Positions 1-8,123 of a stretch of DNA of 64,000 bases are shown here, piece by piece (position 1 is the first letter of the stretch; every line of letters starts with the position of its first letter). This stretch comes from CBDDCX01 sp965226925 (GTDB taxonomy: Bacteria; Gemmatimonadota; Gemmatimonadetes; Longimicrobiales; Gaopeijiaceae): assembly GCA_965226925.1 (NCBI GenBank), contig CBDDEN010000007.1, forward strand, positions 186,001 through 250,000, given 5' to 3'. Position numbers and translations under genes: made by a program. The notes under the pieces are model-generated. The model ran no database searches. It had not been told where the DNA came from and was given only the letters and a program-made list of their open reading frames with translations.

Positions 1-279
1 GAGATCCTCCGTCTCCTGGGATTCGTGAACGCGTTGGCAGGAATCGCGCTTCCGAACGAAGCGAGCGTGGCGCTTCACGAATCACTCGGCTTCACCGTAG
101 TCGGCACCTTCGCGGACGTGGGGTACAAGCTCGATGGCTGGCACGACGTGGAGTGGTGGCAGCTACGTCTCAGAAACCCGGACCTGCCTCCAACCGCCCC
201 CCGGGAGTTCTCGGAGATGCGCGATTCGCTAGGCGTCGCTCAGGCGCTCATGGCGGGGGAAGCGCTGATCCGCGGCTAG
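1..279 (+). CDS. GNAT-family N-acetyltransferase, C-terminal part (5' end outside window)
   Basis: The frame is open from base 1 to a TAG at 277-279, giving the last 92 residues. The segment NEASVALHESLGFTVVGTF is the typical GNAT motif B region, in which an Asn/Ala-rich helix is followed by a strand with LGF. The next stretch, GYKLDGWHDVEWWQL, is characteristic of phosphinothricin-acetyltransferase-like (Pat/YwnH) members. Such enzymes transfer an acetyl group from acetyl-CoA to a small amine in the cytoplasm. The substrate cannot be told from this part. The N-terminal acetyl-CoA loop lies outside the window. Confidence 0.8.
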   Translation, partial: EILRLLGFVNALAGIALPNEASVALHESLGFTVVGTFADVGYKLDGWHDVEWWQLRLRNPDLPPTAPREFSEMRDSLGVAQALMAGEALIRG

Positions 280-402
280 AAGGCTGTTGAAGCCTTCCCA
301 GAAGGCGGCCTGCAGCGTCAGCGTCAGGTTGCGTCCCGGCTCCGGCCGGAAGAACGACACGTTCGAAAACTCGGCGTACCGGTCGGGCCGAGACGACTCC
401 AT
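229..402 (-). pseudogene. possible C-terminal scrap of a TonB-dependent receptor
   Basis: A minus-strand frame of 57 residues contains FFRPEPGRNLTLTLQAAF. This resembles the last strand of TonB-dependent outer-membrane receptors, where PGRN is followed by an alternating hydrophobic strand ending in F. It overlaps the 3' end of the acetyltransferase and has an upstream in-frame stop, so at most it is a leftover fragment. The similarity is short and could be chance; no plug domain or earlier strands are present. Confidence 0.25.
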
Positions 403-489
403 CGGGAATTCTCACATGTCGGTGTGGGGAATTCCAACGCACGCGGTCAGGCATTTCGCGCCACGGGCCTCTCCGCTACCGTTGGTGCC

Positions 490-1143
490 ATGTCCATCAA
501 GTCCGCGCTGAAGTCCGTCCTTACCATGGGAAAGGGTGTCGTTCGAGGCCTTCCCGAGTCGAGCGACGATCGTGACCCCATCGAGTTGTTCGGCGAGTGG
601 TTCGAAGAGGCGAAGGAGTCCGGGATCCTACTCCCCGAGTCGACCTCTCTGGCCACGGCCACGCCCGAGGGGGTGCCGTCGTCGCGAATGGTCCTGCTGA
701 AGGCCTTCGGCGCCGACGGGTTCGTCTTCTATACGAACTACGGAAGCCGCAAGGCAGCAGAGCTGGACTCCAATCCGCGGGCTGCCCTCCTTCTGCACTG
801 GGCCGTCCTACAAAGGCAGGTGAGGGTGGAGGGGCGAGTGGAGCGGATCGGCCAGGCGGAGGCCGAGGCCTATTTCCGGACCAGGGGACGGGGAAGCCAG
901 ATCGGGGCGTGGGCGTCTCGGCAAAGCACCAGGTTGGAGGTCCGGGCCGAGTTGGAGCAGCGCGTATCCGAAGTGGAGGAACGCTTCAAGGAGCGCGACG
1001 TACCTCTCCCCGAATTCTGGGGAGGATACCGGGTCGTCCCGGAGCGCATCGAGTTTTGGAAGGGGAGACTGAACCGCCTCCATGACCGGCTCGTCTACAA
1101 GCGCGAAGACGGAGGATGGGGCACCGAGCGGCTCTACCCCTGA
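490..1143 (+). CDS. pdxH: pyridoxamine 5'-phosphate oxidase
   Basis: A 217-residue FMN flavoprotein that oxidises pyridoxamine-5'-P or pyridoxine-5'-P to pyridoxal-5'-P, the last step of vitamin B6 salvage and synthesis in the cytoplasm. Visible family features are PSSRMVLLKAFGADGFVFYTN (substrate and FMN phosphate binding), SRKAAELDSNPRAALLLHW, and the C-terminal signature FWKGRLNRLHDRLVY ending in W-x3-RLYP. The length matches the family. The ATG at 490 is preferred because homologous sequence begins soon after it; the frame extends upstream without recognisable content. Its 3' end overlaps the convergent CHAD gene by about 10 bases once that gene's frameshift is allowed for. Confidence 0.93.
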   Translation: MSIKSALKSVLTMGKGVVRGLPESSDDRDPIELFGEWFEEAKESGILLPESTSLATATPEGVPSSRMVLLKAFGADGFVFYTNYGSRKAAELDSNPRAALLLHWAVLQRQVRVEGRVERIGQAEAEAYFRTRGRGSQIGAWASRQSTRLEVRAELEQRVSEVEERFKERDVPLPEFWGGYRVVPERIEFWKGRLNRLHDRLVYKREDGGWGTERLYP

Positions 1144-2032
1144 CCCCTGGCTTTCACCCAGCAATCCTCCACCCACCCCACGAACGCTTCGGTCTCTCTT
1201 TCGAGGAGACCCGCGGCCAACCGCCTGGCTTCCTCCGACAGTGCCTGGCGACGCTCGTCAACGTCGGATAGTAGCGCATCCGTCCGGGCGTCGGTGATGC
1301 CGCCAGCCGCCTCGATGCTTCGCCCGAGTACCGTCGATCGTTGCTTTCCCCCAGGAGATCGCTGAGGTGATGCAACTCGATGGAGTACGGCTCCAGCACC
1401 TCGACAGCGATAGGAGCCAAGAACTCGAGTTGGTGTCGAAGATCCTTGGCTCGCTTTCGCAACTCGTGTTGGGCCTCGGCGTCTGATCCCTCCCCGCAGG
1501 CCCGCTGGTGGTGCGCTCGGGCCGCGTCATACGAGGTGGTCATCACCACTCGCAACCACTCGAGATCGCCCATCTCGACCACCGCCGGCCAGCAGACGGT
1601 GAGCGCTCCGAGCAGGTCCCTTGCCTTCGCGCACGGGCCATCGGGTCCTGTAGCCGTGGCAAAGAGCCCGTCGCGGTTGGCCTCGAGTTCCCCGATCAAC
1701 GACCCCCAGGCTTCGTCGAGTCCCGGCTCCGTAGTCGCCGCGCGGACCGCACCGGCGGTCTCGACGAGCACGTCGGCGTCGCGAATGGGTGCGGCGCAGC
1801 GCCCGGCACTCCGCAGGGTCCGATCGGCCGAATCATACGCATCTGAGGTCAGCGCAGGCCGAACGAATCTCGAGAGGGCCCGCGCTCGGTTGAGCGTCGT
1901 TCGTGCCTCGTGCGCAGCCAGACCGACATCCGCCATATCGATCATGACGTCCCGAGCCTGTTGAACCAGTTGCCGGATCTCCCTGCTCAATCCCTCGAGC
2001 AGGGACTCCGTGTCTTGTATGCCGAACGTCAC
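1134..2032 (-). pseudogene. CHAD-domain protein, disrupted by a one-base deletion
   Basis: CHAD domains are helical bundles with conserved basic and histidine residues; characterised examples bind inorganic polyphosphate. From a GTG at 2032 the protein shows HEARTTLNRARALSRFVRP and the hallmark ELRKRAKDLRHQLEFLAPI, then LLGESND. After ND (about 1335/1336) the frame drifts into low-quality sequence, while the -1 frame continues as TVLGRSIEAAGG through ERETEAFVGWVEDCW to a TAG at 1134-1136, as expected for a CHAD C-terminus. Restoring one base, GATC-GACGG to GATCTGACGG, gives the family-like GESNDLTVL and an intact protein of about 299 residues. The gene is therefore either mutated or miscalled by one base. 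sixA, a frequent CHAD companion, lies 4 kb away. Confidence 0.8.
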
Positions 2033-2601
2033 GTAGATCGGGGTCGAGTGATCAGATGCTTCGGGTCACAGGCAAGTCACGGACCCGAACAGGCTGTGGA
2101 AGACTAGGGTCAGCGCGCACCGCCGTCCATCGCCGGCCCCCAGAAGGCTGGCGAATGACGCCCCCAATGAGCGATAATGCCCTAGAAGCCTTCCGGAGGA
2201 CGGGCGGACTCGCACATCGAAGGAGGAGCACGAATGGCGACCCCGTCGATGCAGCAGCACTGGCTGATTGCAGTGGCCGGCAAGGCCGGCGCCGACGATT
2301 ACATCAGGAAGCCCATCGACCCGCCTTGGGCTGTCAACCGGGTACAGGCGGTCCTACGACGCGCCGAGTCGTAGGGACCTCCGACCAGATCGGGGAGCGC
2401 GCTCACGAACCTCGCCTTCAAGGGTTTCGTCGTCACGTCTCGGCGCTCCCAGGCTCCTCCGTCCTATCGCTTGGGGTTTTGGCGGTGCGGCCCTCTTTGG
2501 GGTGTTGCTGCTGTTCTTATGGCGGGGGTAGTACGGTTTGCCCACCCCGCCAAACGAACGCACTTTGGGGGTCCTTTAGCGTCCGAATCCTGGAGCAGAG
2601 C
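2033..2601. other. intergenic stretch with one gene remnant
   Basis: About 570 bases between the CHAD gene, read leftward, and the cyanophycinase-like gene, read rightward. The only content I recognise is the receiver-domain remnant at 2234-2374. A hydrophobic stretch encoded on the plus strand near 2470-2528 (WGFGGAALFGVLLLFLW) could be a membrane helix of a lost gene, but no start or partner domain is visible. Confidence 0.4.
2234..2374 (+). pseudogene. remnant of a response-regulator receiver domain
   Basis: A 46-codon frame beginning with ATG behind AGGAGGAG. The part from residue 19 on reads GADDYIRKPIDPPWAV then RVQAVLRR. This matches the end of CheY-like receiver domains: GADDYI-x-KP with the conserved Lys-Pro of beta-5, followed by helix 5 ending in LRR. 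The phospho-acceptor Asp and the first four strands are missing, so this is the tail of a decayed or rearranged regulator. The good ribosome-binding site may be fortuitous or reflect an internal deletion that kept the original start. Confidence 0.5.
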
Positions 2602-3474
2602 ATGCATCGGTCTCCCTTGAGCACTCTGGCGACGTTGGCGCTCCTCACGGTTATCCCCCAACTCGGTGCCCAGGAGGTCGGGCCGACGAACGGCTCCCTC
2701 GTCATCGTGGGCGGGGCCATGAACGATCCCGGGATCATGAAGCGCTTCCTGGACCTGGCGGGCGGCCCCAACGCTCCGATCGTGGTCATCCCTACCGCGG
2801 GGGGCCAGGAGGACTACGACCAGTTCTACCAGGGACTCAGCGCATGGCGCGACGCGGGTGCCACCGACCTCACCGTGCTGCACACCAAGGACAGGGCCGA
2901 GGCCGACTCCGACGAGTTCGTAAGGGCCATCCGGAAAGCGAACGGAGTGTGGTTCCCCGGGGGGCGCCAGTGGCACCTGGCGGACTCCTATCTGGGCACG
3001 AAGAGCGAAGTGGAGCTCTGGAAGCTGTTGGAACGAGGTGGCGTCATCGGCGGCTAGTCGGCCGGCGCGACCATTCAGGGATCCTATCTGGCCCGGGGTG
3101 ACACGCGCACCAACACGGTCATGATGGGTGACCACGAAGAGGGCTTCGGATTCCTGAAGAACACGGCCATCGATCAGCACGTCCTCAAACGCAACCGCCA
3201 GTTCGACCTCATCGAAGTGATCCGCGCGCGCCCCGAGCTGTTGGGCATCGCGATCGACGAGAACACCGCCATCGTGGTACGAGGCGACGAGTTCGAAGTC
3301 ATCGGGCAGAGCTACGTGCTCATCTACGACAACGAGAGCATGATCGGCGACGTGGGCCTTTTCTACATGCTTGCGCCCGGTGACCAGTTCAACCTCGCGA
3401 CAAGGGAAGCTCAAAGGCCGACGCGCACCCTCGAGCCGCTCGAAGTCACGCAAAAGAAGCCCTGGACCCGCTAG
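2602..3474 (+). pseudogene. secreted cyanophycinase-like peptidase (S51 fold) with an in-frame amber codon
   Basis: The 290-codon frame starts with a signal peptide (residues 1-22, ending LGAQ). It continues with the S51/class I glutamine-amidotransferase-like fold: LVIVGGAMND, VVIPTAGG, and GVWFPGGRQWHL. It then reads VIGG, TAG (3055-3057), SAGATIQGSYL in the same frame. SAGA is the nucleophile elbow of the family, usually GG[TS]SAGA, so the stop replaces the residue just before the catalytic serine; TCG to TAG is a one-base change. The downstream half is well preserved, with AIDQHVLKRNRQFDL matching the conserved DxHF-x2-R-x-R motif, and ends at 3474. Cyanophycinases cleave cyanophycin; exported relatives of this length are often of unknown substrate. 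Confidence 0.82.
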
Positions 3475-3533
3475 ACCTGGGAACGGGGCTGGCCAAACAG
3501 AAGCACTTGAGCGTTCCGCTCACGTCCGGCTAC

Positions 3534-5594
3534 TCAGAAGGACTCGCCCGACTCCAACGAAGCGATGAGGTTCACACAGCTTCCGGGCCGGGTTTGGGTG
3601 CCCAACGTCAGGGTCATGAGACGGGTAAGCCCACCCGGCTCGTGGTCCCCGCCGAACGCGCCGGACTTGGCTAGCTGGAAAAGCGCTCCATCCCCCGGTA
3701 CGCGGACCAAGGATGCCTGCACTCGATCGAGCCACTCCTGGTAGGTCTCGTCGGGACCGAAAACCATCTTTTGCAGGTTGATGCAGGGTGCCAGCATGTT
3801 GAAGGTGGCCAGGTACTCCCACCTCAGTCCGCGCAGAGCACTCTCGTTCTCCACGATGTCCGGAATGCCCCGCAGAATCGTATGGATGTCCTCCTCCGTC
3901 AGCCCGAGTCGAGCCGACCGCGCGGCGTTCGCCGAGGACTCGCGAGCCCACCGAAGGGTCTCCAACTCGTCATCCCGGTTCTGCACCTCGTACAGCCCCT
4001 CGAGCGCGTCTCCACCGATGTTCGCGACCACGACTCCGACCAGATTGTCGATGAGGGTCGGACCATGATCCACCAGCAAGAACCCCGCGGAGATGATCTC
4101 TCTGACGGAGGCCTCCGCCTGGTCGGGCTGTCCTCCCATCTGTTCCAGAACGGCCTTGGCGGCTCGCGCCAGGGCGGCGTAACGCACTTCCGTGAAGTGG
4201 GGGAACGGCAGGGTGAAGACCGTCAGGCTATCGGGGAAGGGAGTGACCCAACGTGTAGACACCATGTCGATCCGCTCGGCCCGCGTGACGAGGGAGAGGT
4301 CGTTCTGAGCCGGATGAGATGCCGCTTGTCGTAGCGCCTCGAGCTCGTCGCCGGAGAAGCCCCGTTCGATCTGAAGGACAAGGTCCCTCCCCACTCCCTC
4401 GCGGAAGATGTCGGGGAAGTCGGGACTGGGGAACCAAGGGGTCCCGTAGTGCGTGACCGGTGGCTGCTCGAGGGCTTCGGGATGCGGTCCAGCGGCACCG
4501 ACGAAGGCCACGTTGTTCAGAGCCTGCCCCGCCTCGATCGCCCCGATCGTGGCATCGGATTCGACCCGATAGCGGCGCAACGCCTCCGCAGCCCCAGCCA
4601 TCTCTTGCACCGACAAGAACTGCGGGATGGCGATCTCGGCCAGTACGGGACCCACCGAGCCGGCCATCGAGACCGTCAACGTCGGAACGATGGCCACAAG
4701 GAACAGGAGCACGACCAGGAACGCAGCGCTCCGAAAGCGCCGCCCCTGACCCAGGGCACCCGCACCCATGACGACCTGATCTCCCGCTTCGTCCAACTCC
4801 GTCGTCCAATCCACGACCTCTTGGCGCATCCGATCGATGCCACCTTCGGTTTGGCGCCACGCGGACAATGCGAGTCGGACCCTGGCGAACTGGTATGCGT
4901 GGATGCTCGCACCGAGCACGAGGAACGCCAGGGTGGGTCCGACGGTGAGGATCCAGATCTCTCTCTGGGTCAGAAGCTCACGCGCGGCCAGCAGCACCGA
5001 CAAGGCGAAGCCTACGGCCAGCCAGAGGGCGCCGGAGAGAATCAGAATCGCGGCCGCGAGACGCAACTTCGTCAGCCGGGCGCGAGTGTCGTCCGAGAAC
5101 CGAGAGAAATGCCGCTTCCCCATGAGGAGAAAGCCCTGGTCGCGCCTCAGATCCGTGGCGACCTCGGCGATGGTGAGGAACCCGTAGCCCAGGTCGGCGG
5201 CACGTCCACCGGCCCTCACGAGGGACTGGAGGAAGAAGAACGCCCAGAACAGGATCGCTGCTCCCACCAGGCTCACGCTCAGTCCGAGAGCCCAGTTGTC
5301 CTCAAGCGGCCCGAGGCTCCAAAACTCTTGAGGCGTCGCCAACGACCAAAGGAGTGGAGTGACGAGTACGACGCTTCCGAGCCACGCGAGCGTCGTGACC
5401 TTCCACAGAGCCCCCTGAATCCACTCGAATCCGGGGGGCGGCCAGGGCAAACGAGCGCCACGCTGGTCGCTGATGTTCCCCTTCTGGAACTGCTGCACAG
5501 GAGCGGCCCCCGACGAGTCCGGTGGCGGTGGCGAACCGCCCGAGGCCTCGGGGTGTGACGTTGGCTCCGATGGCGTCAGCTCGTCTTCGCTCAT
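3534..5594 (-). CDS. large membrane protein of unknown function
   Basis: A 686-residue protein. The ATG at 5594 is chosen because AAGGAAGGAC lies just upstream; the frame also runs further 5' without a better start. Residues 1-60 are acidic and Pro/Ser-rich. Five hydrophobic segments follow, around residues 70-90, 105-130, 175-200, 215-240 and 285-310, for example WALGLSVSLVGAAILFWAFF and FLVVLLFLVAIVPTLTVSM. The remaining C-terminal 370 residues are soluble, helix-rich and mostly acidic, probably on the outer face after the last helix. I do not recognise a family. It stands alone, divergent from sixA across a 212-base gap. Confidence 0.75.
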   Translation of the reverse strand: MSEDELTPSEPTSHPEASGGSPPPPDSSGAAPVQQFQKGNISDQRGARLPWPPPGFEWIQGALWKVTTLAWLGSVVLVTPLLWSLATPQEFWSLGPLEDNWALGLSVSLVGAAILFWAFFFLQSLVRAGGRAADLGYGFLTIAEVATDLRRDQGFLLMGKRHFSRFSDDTRARLTKLRLAAAILILSGALWLAVGFALSVLLAARELLTQREIWILTVGPTLAFLVLGASIHAYQFARVRLALSAWRQTEGGIDRMRQEVVDWTTELDEAGDQVVMGAGALGQGRRFRSAAFLVVLLFLVAIVPTLTVSMAGSVGPVLAEIAIPQFLSVQEMAGAAEALRRYRVESDATIGAIEAGQALNNVAFVGAAGPHPEALEQPPVTHYGTPWFPSPDFPDIFREGVGRDLVLQIERGFSGDELEALRQAASHPAQNDLSLVTRAERIDMVSTRWVTPFPDSLTVFTLPFPHFTEVRYAALARAAKAVLEQMGGQPDQAEASVREIISAGFLLVDHGPTLIDNLVGVVVANIGGDALEGLYEVQNRDDELETLRWARESSANAARSARLGLTEEDIHTILRGIPDIVENESALRGLRWEYLATFNMLAPCINLQKMVFGPDETYQEWLDRVQASLVRVPGDGALFQLAKSGAFGGDHEPGGLTRLMTLTLGTQTRPGSCVNLIASLESGESF

Positions 5595-5806
5595 TGTCCT
5601 TCCTTTGGGGCGGTGTTCGGTCGAGACAGGGCTTGTAGGAATACCCACTCAAGGGCCCGCTTTGGGCAAGGACTTTCCTGCGACTGTCCCGCCTTCGCTG
5701 CCCCAGGGGATCGGCTCCTCGGAAGTCGCGATCCCGGGCGGCCGGGCGCGGGCGTGCGATCCTCCAATACTAGCACGTTGGGCGTCAAATGTTTATGGGT
5801 ATATGC

Positions 5807-6322
5807 ATGAAGACACTCTATTTGCTGCGTCACGCCAAGTCGAGTTGGGACGACCCGTCGCTGGCCGACCACGACCGGCCTCTGAGCGGTCGGGGCAGAC
5901 ATGCGGCTCCACGGATGGGGGCCTTTCTCCGAGAAGGCGGTCACGCACCGGATTTGGTGCTCTGCTCCACCTCGGAGCGCACCCGTCAGACGCTGGCGGC
6001 CGTGTTGGAGGAGTTGGACGCCGAGCCCGCGATCGACTGGGACGGCGACCTCTACCTGGCTGGCCCTCGGGAAATGCTCGACCAGCTTCGTGCGGTGCCC
6101 GACACAGTCGAATCCGTCCTCATGGTCGGCCATAACCCCGGCACGGCAATGCTGGCGGACACGCTTTGTGCCCGAGGGGCCCCCAATGACTTGAACCTCT
6201 TGCGCGCCAGGTTCCCCACCGCCGGCCTGGCGATAATCGATCTCGAGGTAGATCGTTGGGAAGAGACGCAGCGCGACTGCGGACGCCTGCTGAGCTTCAC
6301 TCGACCACGGGACTTGGACTGA
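5807..6322 (+). CDS. sixA: phosphohistidine phosphatase SixA-like (histidine phosphatase superfamily)
   Basis: A 171-residue cytoplasmic protein beginning MKTLYLLRHAKSSW. The RHAKSSW motif holds the catalytic histidine, which is phosphorylated during turnover. LCSTSERTRQTLAAV supplies the second phosphate-pocket arginine, and LMVGHNPG the second catalytic histidine. Length and motif spacing match SixA, which dephosphorylates histidine phosphotransfer proteins; relatives often sit beside CHAD or polyphosphate genes. The ATG at 5807 is preferred over in-frame ATGs at 5789 and 5795 because family members begin at MKTLYLLRHAK. Confidence 0.9.
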   Translation: MKTLYLLRHAKSSWDDPSLADHDRPLSGRGRHAAPRMGAFLREGGHAPDLVLCSTSERTRQTLAAVLEELDAEPAIDWDGDLYLAGPREMLDQLRAVPDTVESVLMVGHNPGTAMLADTLCARGAPNDLNLLRARFPTAGLAIIDLEVDRWEETQRDCGRLLSFTRPRDLD

Positions 6323-6372
6323 TCGGCCGAACCCTGAGCCCCATCAGGCGGTGTTTCATGTTGGAGGTGACC

Positions 6373-6609
6373 ATGAGAAAGAATCTCTCGCTGGCCTTGC
6401 TGGCCGGCTCGACCGTCCTCCTGCTCGGCTGCTCCGGTGGCAAGAGCGCCTCGGACCAGGCCGCGGAGACGCTCACGAGGCGTCAGAAAGACAGCATCAT
6501 CGCGACGCTGCCGATCCCAGGGGCCAAAGGTGTGGGCAAGGCCCTGGACGCCCTGGAGAAGTCGAACACCCGCGCCGCTCAGCACGACTCACTCGCGGTA
6601 AGGCGCTGA
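6373..6609 (+). CDS. small predicted lipoprotein
   Basis: A 78-residue protein with GGAGGTGA ahead of its ATG. A lipoprotein signal spans residues 1-20, with the lipobox LLGC (acylated Cys about residue 20). The mature part is short and polar: SGGKSASDQAAETLTRRQKDSII, then AKGVGKALDALEKSN. No known domain is visible. It lies 50 bases after sixA and may be cotranscribed with it. Confidence 0.7.
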   Translation: MRKNLSLALLAGSTVLLLGCSGGKSASDQAAETLTRRQKDSIIATLPIPGAKGVGKALDALEKSNTRAAQHDSLAVRR

Positions 6610-6788
6610 CCTACGTCGGCTCACCCGACCCGGGAACGCCGTGCTTAGACCTCTGATCCCCGCGGATCCGCCTACGTAATCGTCGTTTCACGCTACGTAC
6701 TCCGACGTATCGAGCCACCCGCCCCATTCGGCCATCGTTCTCCTGTGGGACAGCCCCACGCCCAGCAACCCTGGAAGGAGAACGAATC

Positions 6789-7340
6789 ATGTCACGCACC
6801 GTACTAGTCTACGCAGTCGCCGCTCTGGCTCTGTGCGCCGGCACCGTATCGGCTCAGGAGCCGGTACCCGAGGTCCCCGAAGACATGCGAGTGAAGAAGC
6901 TCCCCCGGCAGAAGCTGTCCGGGCCGCGGTTCGGATTCACCGTCTTCACCGGAGAGACCGCGGATCAAAGGGACTCCATCGGGCTCGAGCCCATGATGAC
7001 CCAGTTCGGCTGGCAGTGGGAGACTCAGATCGTGTCGATGCAGGGAGGAAGTCAGGCCCTCATGGAGTGGGTATTACTCGTCGGTGGCGTGGAGCAGAGC
7101 GAGTTCAGCCTGTCCCTGGGCTGGCTGGCAGGATACCGGCTCGACAACGGCGTCGAGTTCGGCGTCGGTCCGAACCTCAGCGTGAACAAGGACAACGACT
7201 GGGATCCGAATACGTCGATGATCTTCGCCGCCGGATCCACCCTGCCCTTCGGAGACCTCTTCGTGCCGCTGAATGTGGCCGTGAGTGTGGCAAGAGGCGG
7301 TCCCAGAATAACGATGCTCATGGGATGGATCGTGGGCTGA
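6789..7340 (+). CDS. secreted or outer-membrane protein of unknown function
   Basis: 183 residues with a strong GGAAGGAGAA ribosome-binding site and a signal peptide ending TVSAQ (cut near residue 22). The mature part alternates polar and hydrophobic residues with many glycines, as in GYRLDNGVEFGVGPNLSVN and FVPLNVAVSVARGGPRITMLMGW. This pattern fits a small outer-membrane beta-barrel or a beta-sandwich associated with the outer membrane. No named family is recognised. A hairpin at 7382-7426 lies downstream. Confidence 0.7.
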   Translation: MSRTVLVYAVAALALCAGTVSAQEPVPEVPEDMRVKKLPRQKLSGPRFGFTVFTGETADQRDSIGLEPMMTQFGWQWETQIVSMQGGSQALMEWVLLVGGVEQSEFSLSLGWLAGYRLDNGVEFGVGPNLSVNKDNDWDPNTSMIFAAGSTLPFGDLFVPLNVAVSVARGGPRITMLMGWIVG

Positions 7341-7381
7341 TGAAGCGGTCGGACCCACACCGAGATGCCTCCGTCCAGCCG

Positions 7382-7426
7382 CCCGGCACCGGGCCCGTCT
7401 CCGAAGGGGATCGACCCGGTGCCGGG
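7382..7426. terminator. bidirectional terminator-like hairpin
   Basis: Arms CCCGGCACCGGG (7382-7393) and CCCGGTGCCGGG (7415-7426) are perfectly complementary over 12 bp with a 21-base loop. It sits between the convergent genes ending at 7340 and 7468. No clear T-run follows on either side, so termination efficiency is uncertain. Confidence 0.5.
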
Positions 7427-7467
7427 AGAGCCGTCAGGAGGGGAGCGGGCCGGAGGCTCGCCGCCTC

Positions 7468-8121
7468 CTACACCTCCGAGAGGAGCCCTACGCGGAGCGC
7501 GAAGCGGACCAGCTCAGAGCGGTGCGTCAGCCCGAGTTTCTCCATGATCCGCGCTCGATAGGTGTCCACCGTCTTAGGAGAAATGAACAACTTCTTGCCG
7601 ATCTCACGCGAACTGAACCCCTCGGCCGTGAGCGCGAGAACCTCCTGCTCTCGGGAACTGAGGCTGTGTAGGCCGAGATCGTCTCCCTCGTCCGACTCCT
7701 TGTATCGCCTCAGGAGGAGCGTGGCCGCTTTTGGGGGTAGGTAGACCTGCCCACGGGCCACCACCTTGACCGCTTCGATCAGGTCCGTGTCGGCGCTCGT
7801 CTTGGTCAAATACCCGCTCGCTCCGGCCTCCACGACCGGCACGAGGTACTCCTCTTCGGCGTGCGCGGTAAGAACCAGAACCTTGGTGTCCAGGTTCAGC
7901 GCAGCGATCCTGCGGGTGGCCTCCAGCCCGTTCGAGCCCGGCATGGAGAGGTCCATCAGGACCACGTGGGGCTTCAGGATGCGGACCTGATCCACCGCTT
8001 CGTCACCGCTCGAGACCTCTCCGACGACTTCCAGGAGCGGCTCACTCTCGAGCAAGGCCTTGATACCGGCACGGAACATAGCGTGGTCGTCGGCGATCAG
8101 GATTCGCGTCGGATCGGCCAT
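7468..8121 (-). CDS. NarL/FixJ-type response regulator
   Basis: 217 residues. The receiver domain spans about 1-120, with the acidic pair in LIADDHAMFRAG, the phospho-acceptor Asp in VVLMDLSMPGSNG, the Thr in VLVLTAHAEE and the Lys in SGYLTKTSADT. A LuxR-type helix-turn-helix covers about 150-210: LSSREQEVLALTAEGFSSREIGKKLFISPKTVDTYRARIMEKLGL. This is a DNA-binding transcription factor. The ATG at 8121 starts MADPTRILIADDH; a TTG two codons upstream overlaps the stop of the histidine kinase gene. The pair is translationally coupled, so the kinase at 8124-9179 is the likely partner. Confidence 0.92.
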   Translation of the reverse strand: MADPTRILIADDHAMFRAGIKALLESEPLLEVVGEVSSGDEAVDQVRILKPHVVLMDLSMPGSNGLEATRRIAALNLDTKVLVLTAHAEEEYLVPVVEAGASGYLTKTSADTDLIEAVKVVARGQVYLPPKAATLLLRRYKESDEGDDLGLHSLSSREQEVLALTAEGFSSREIGKKLFISPKTVDTYRARIMEKLGLTHRSELVRFALRVGLLSEV

Positions 8122-8123
8122 GT

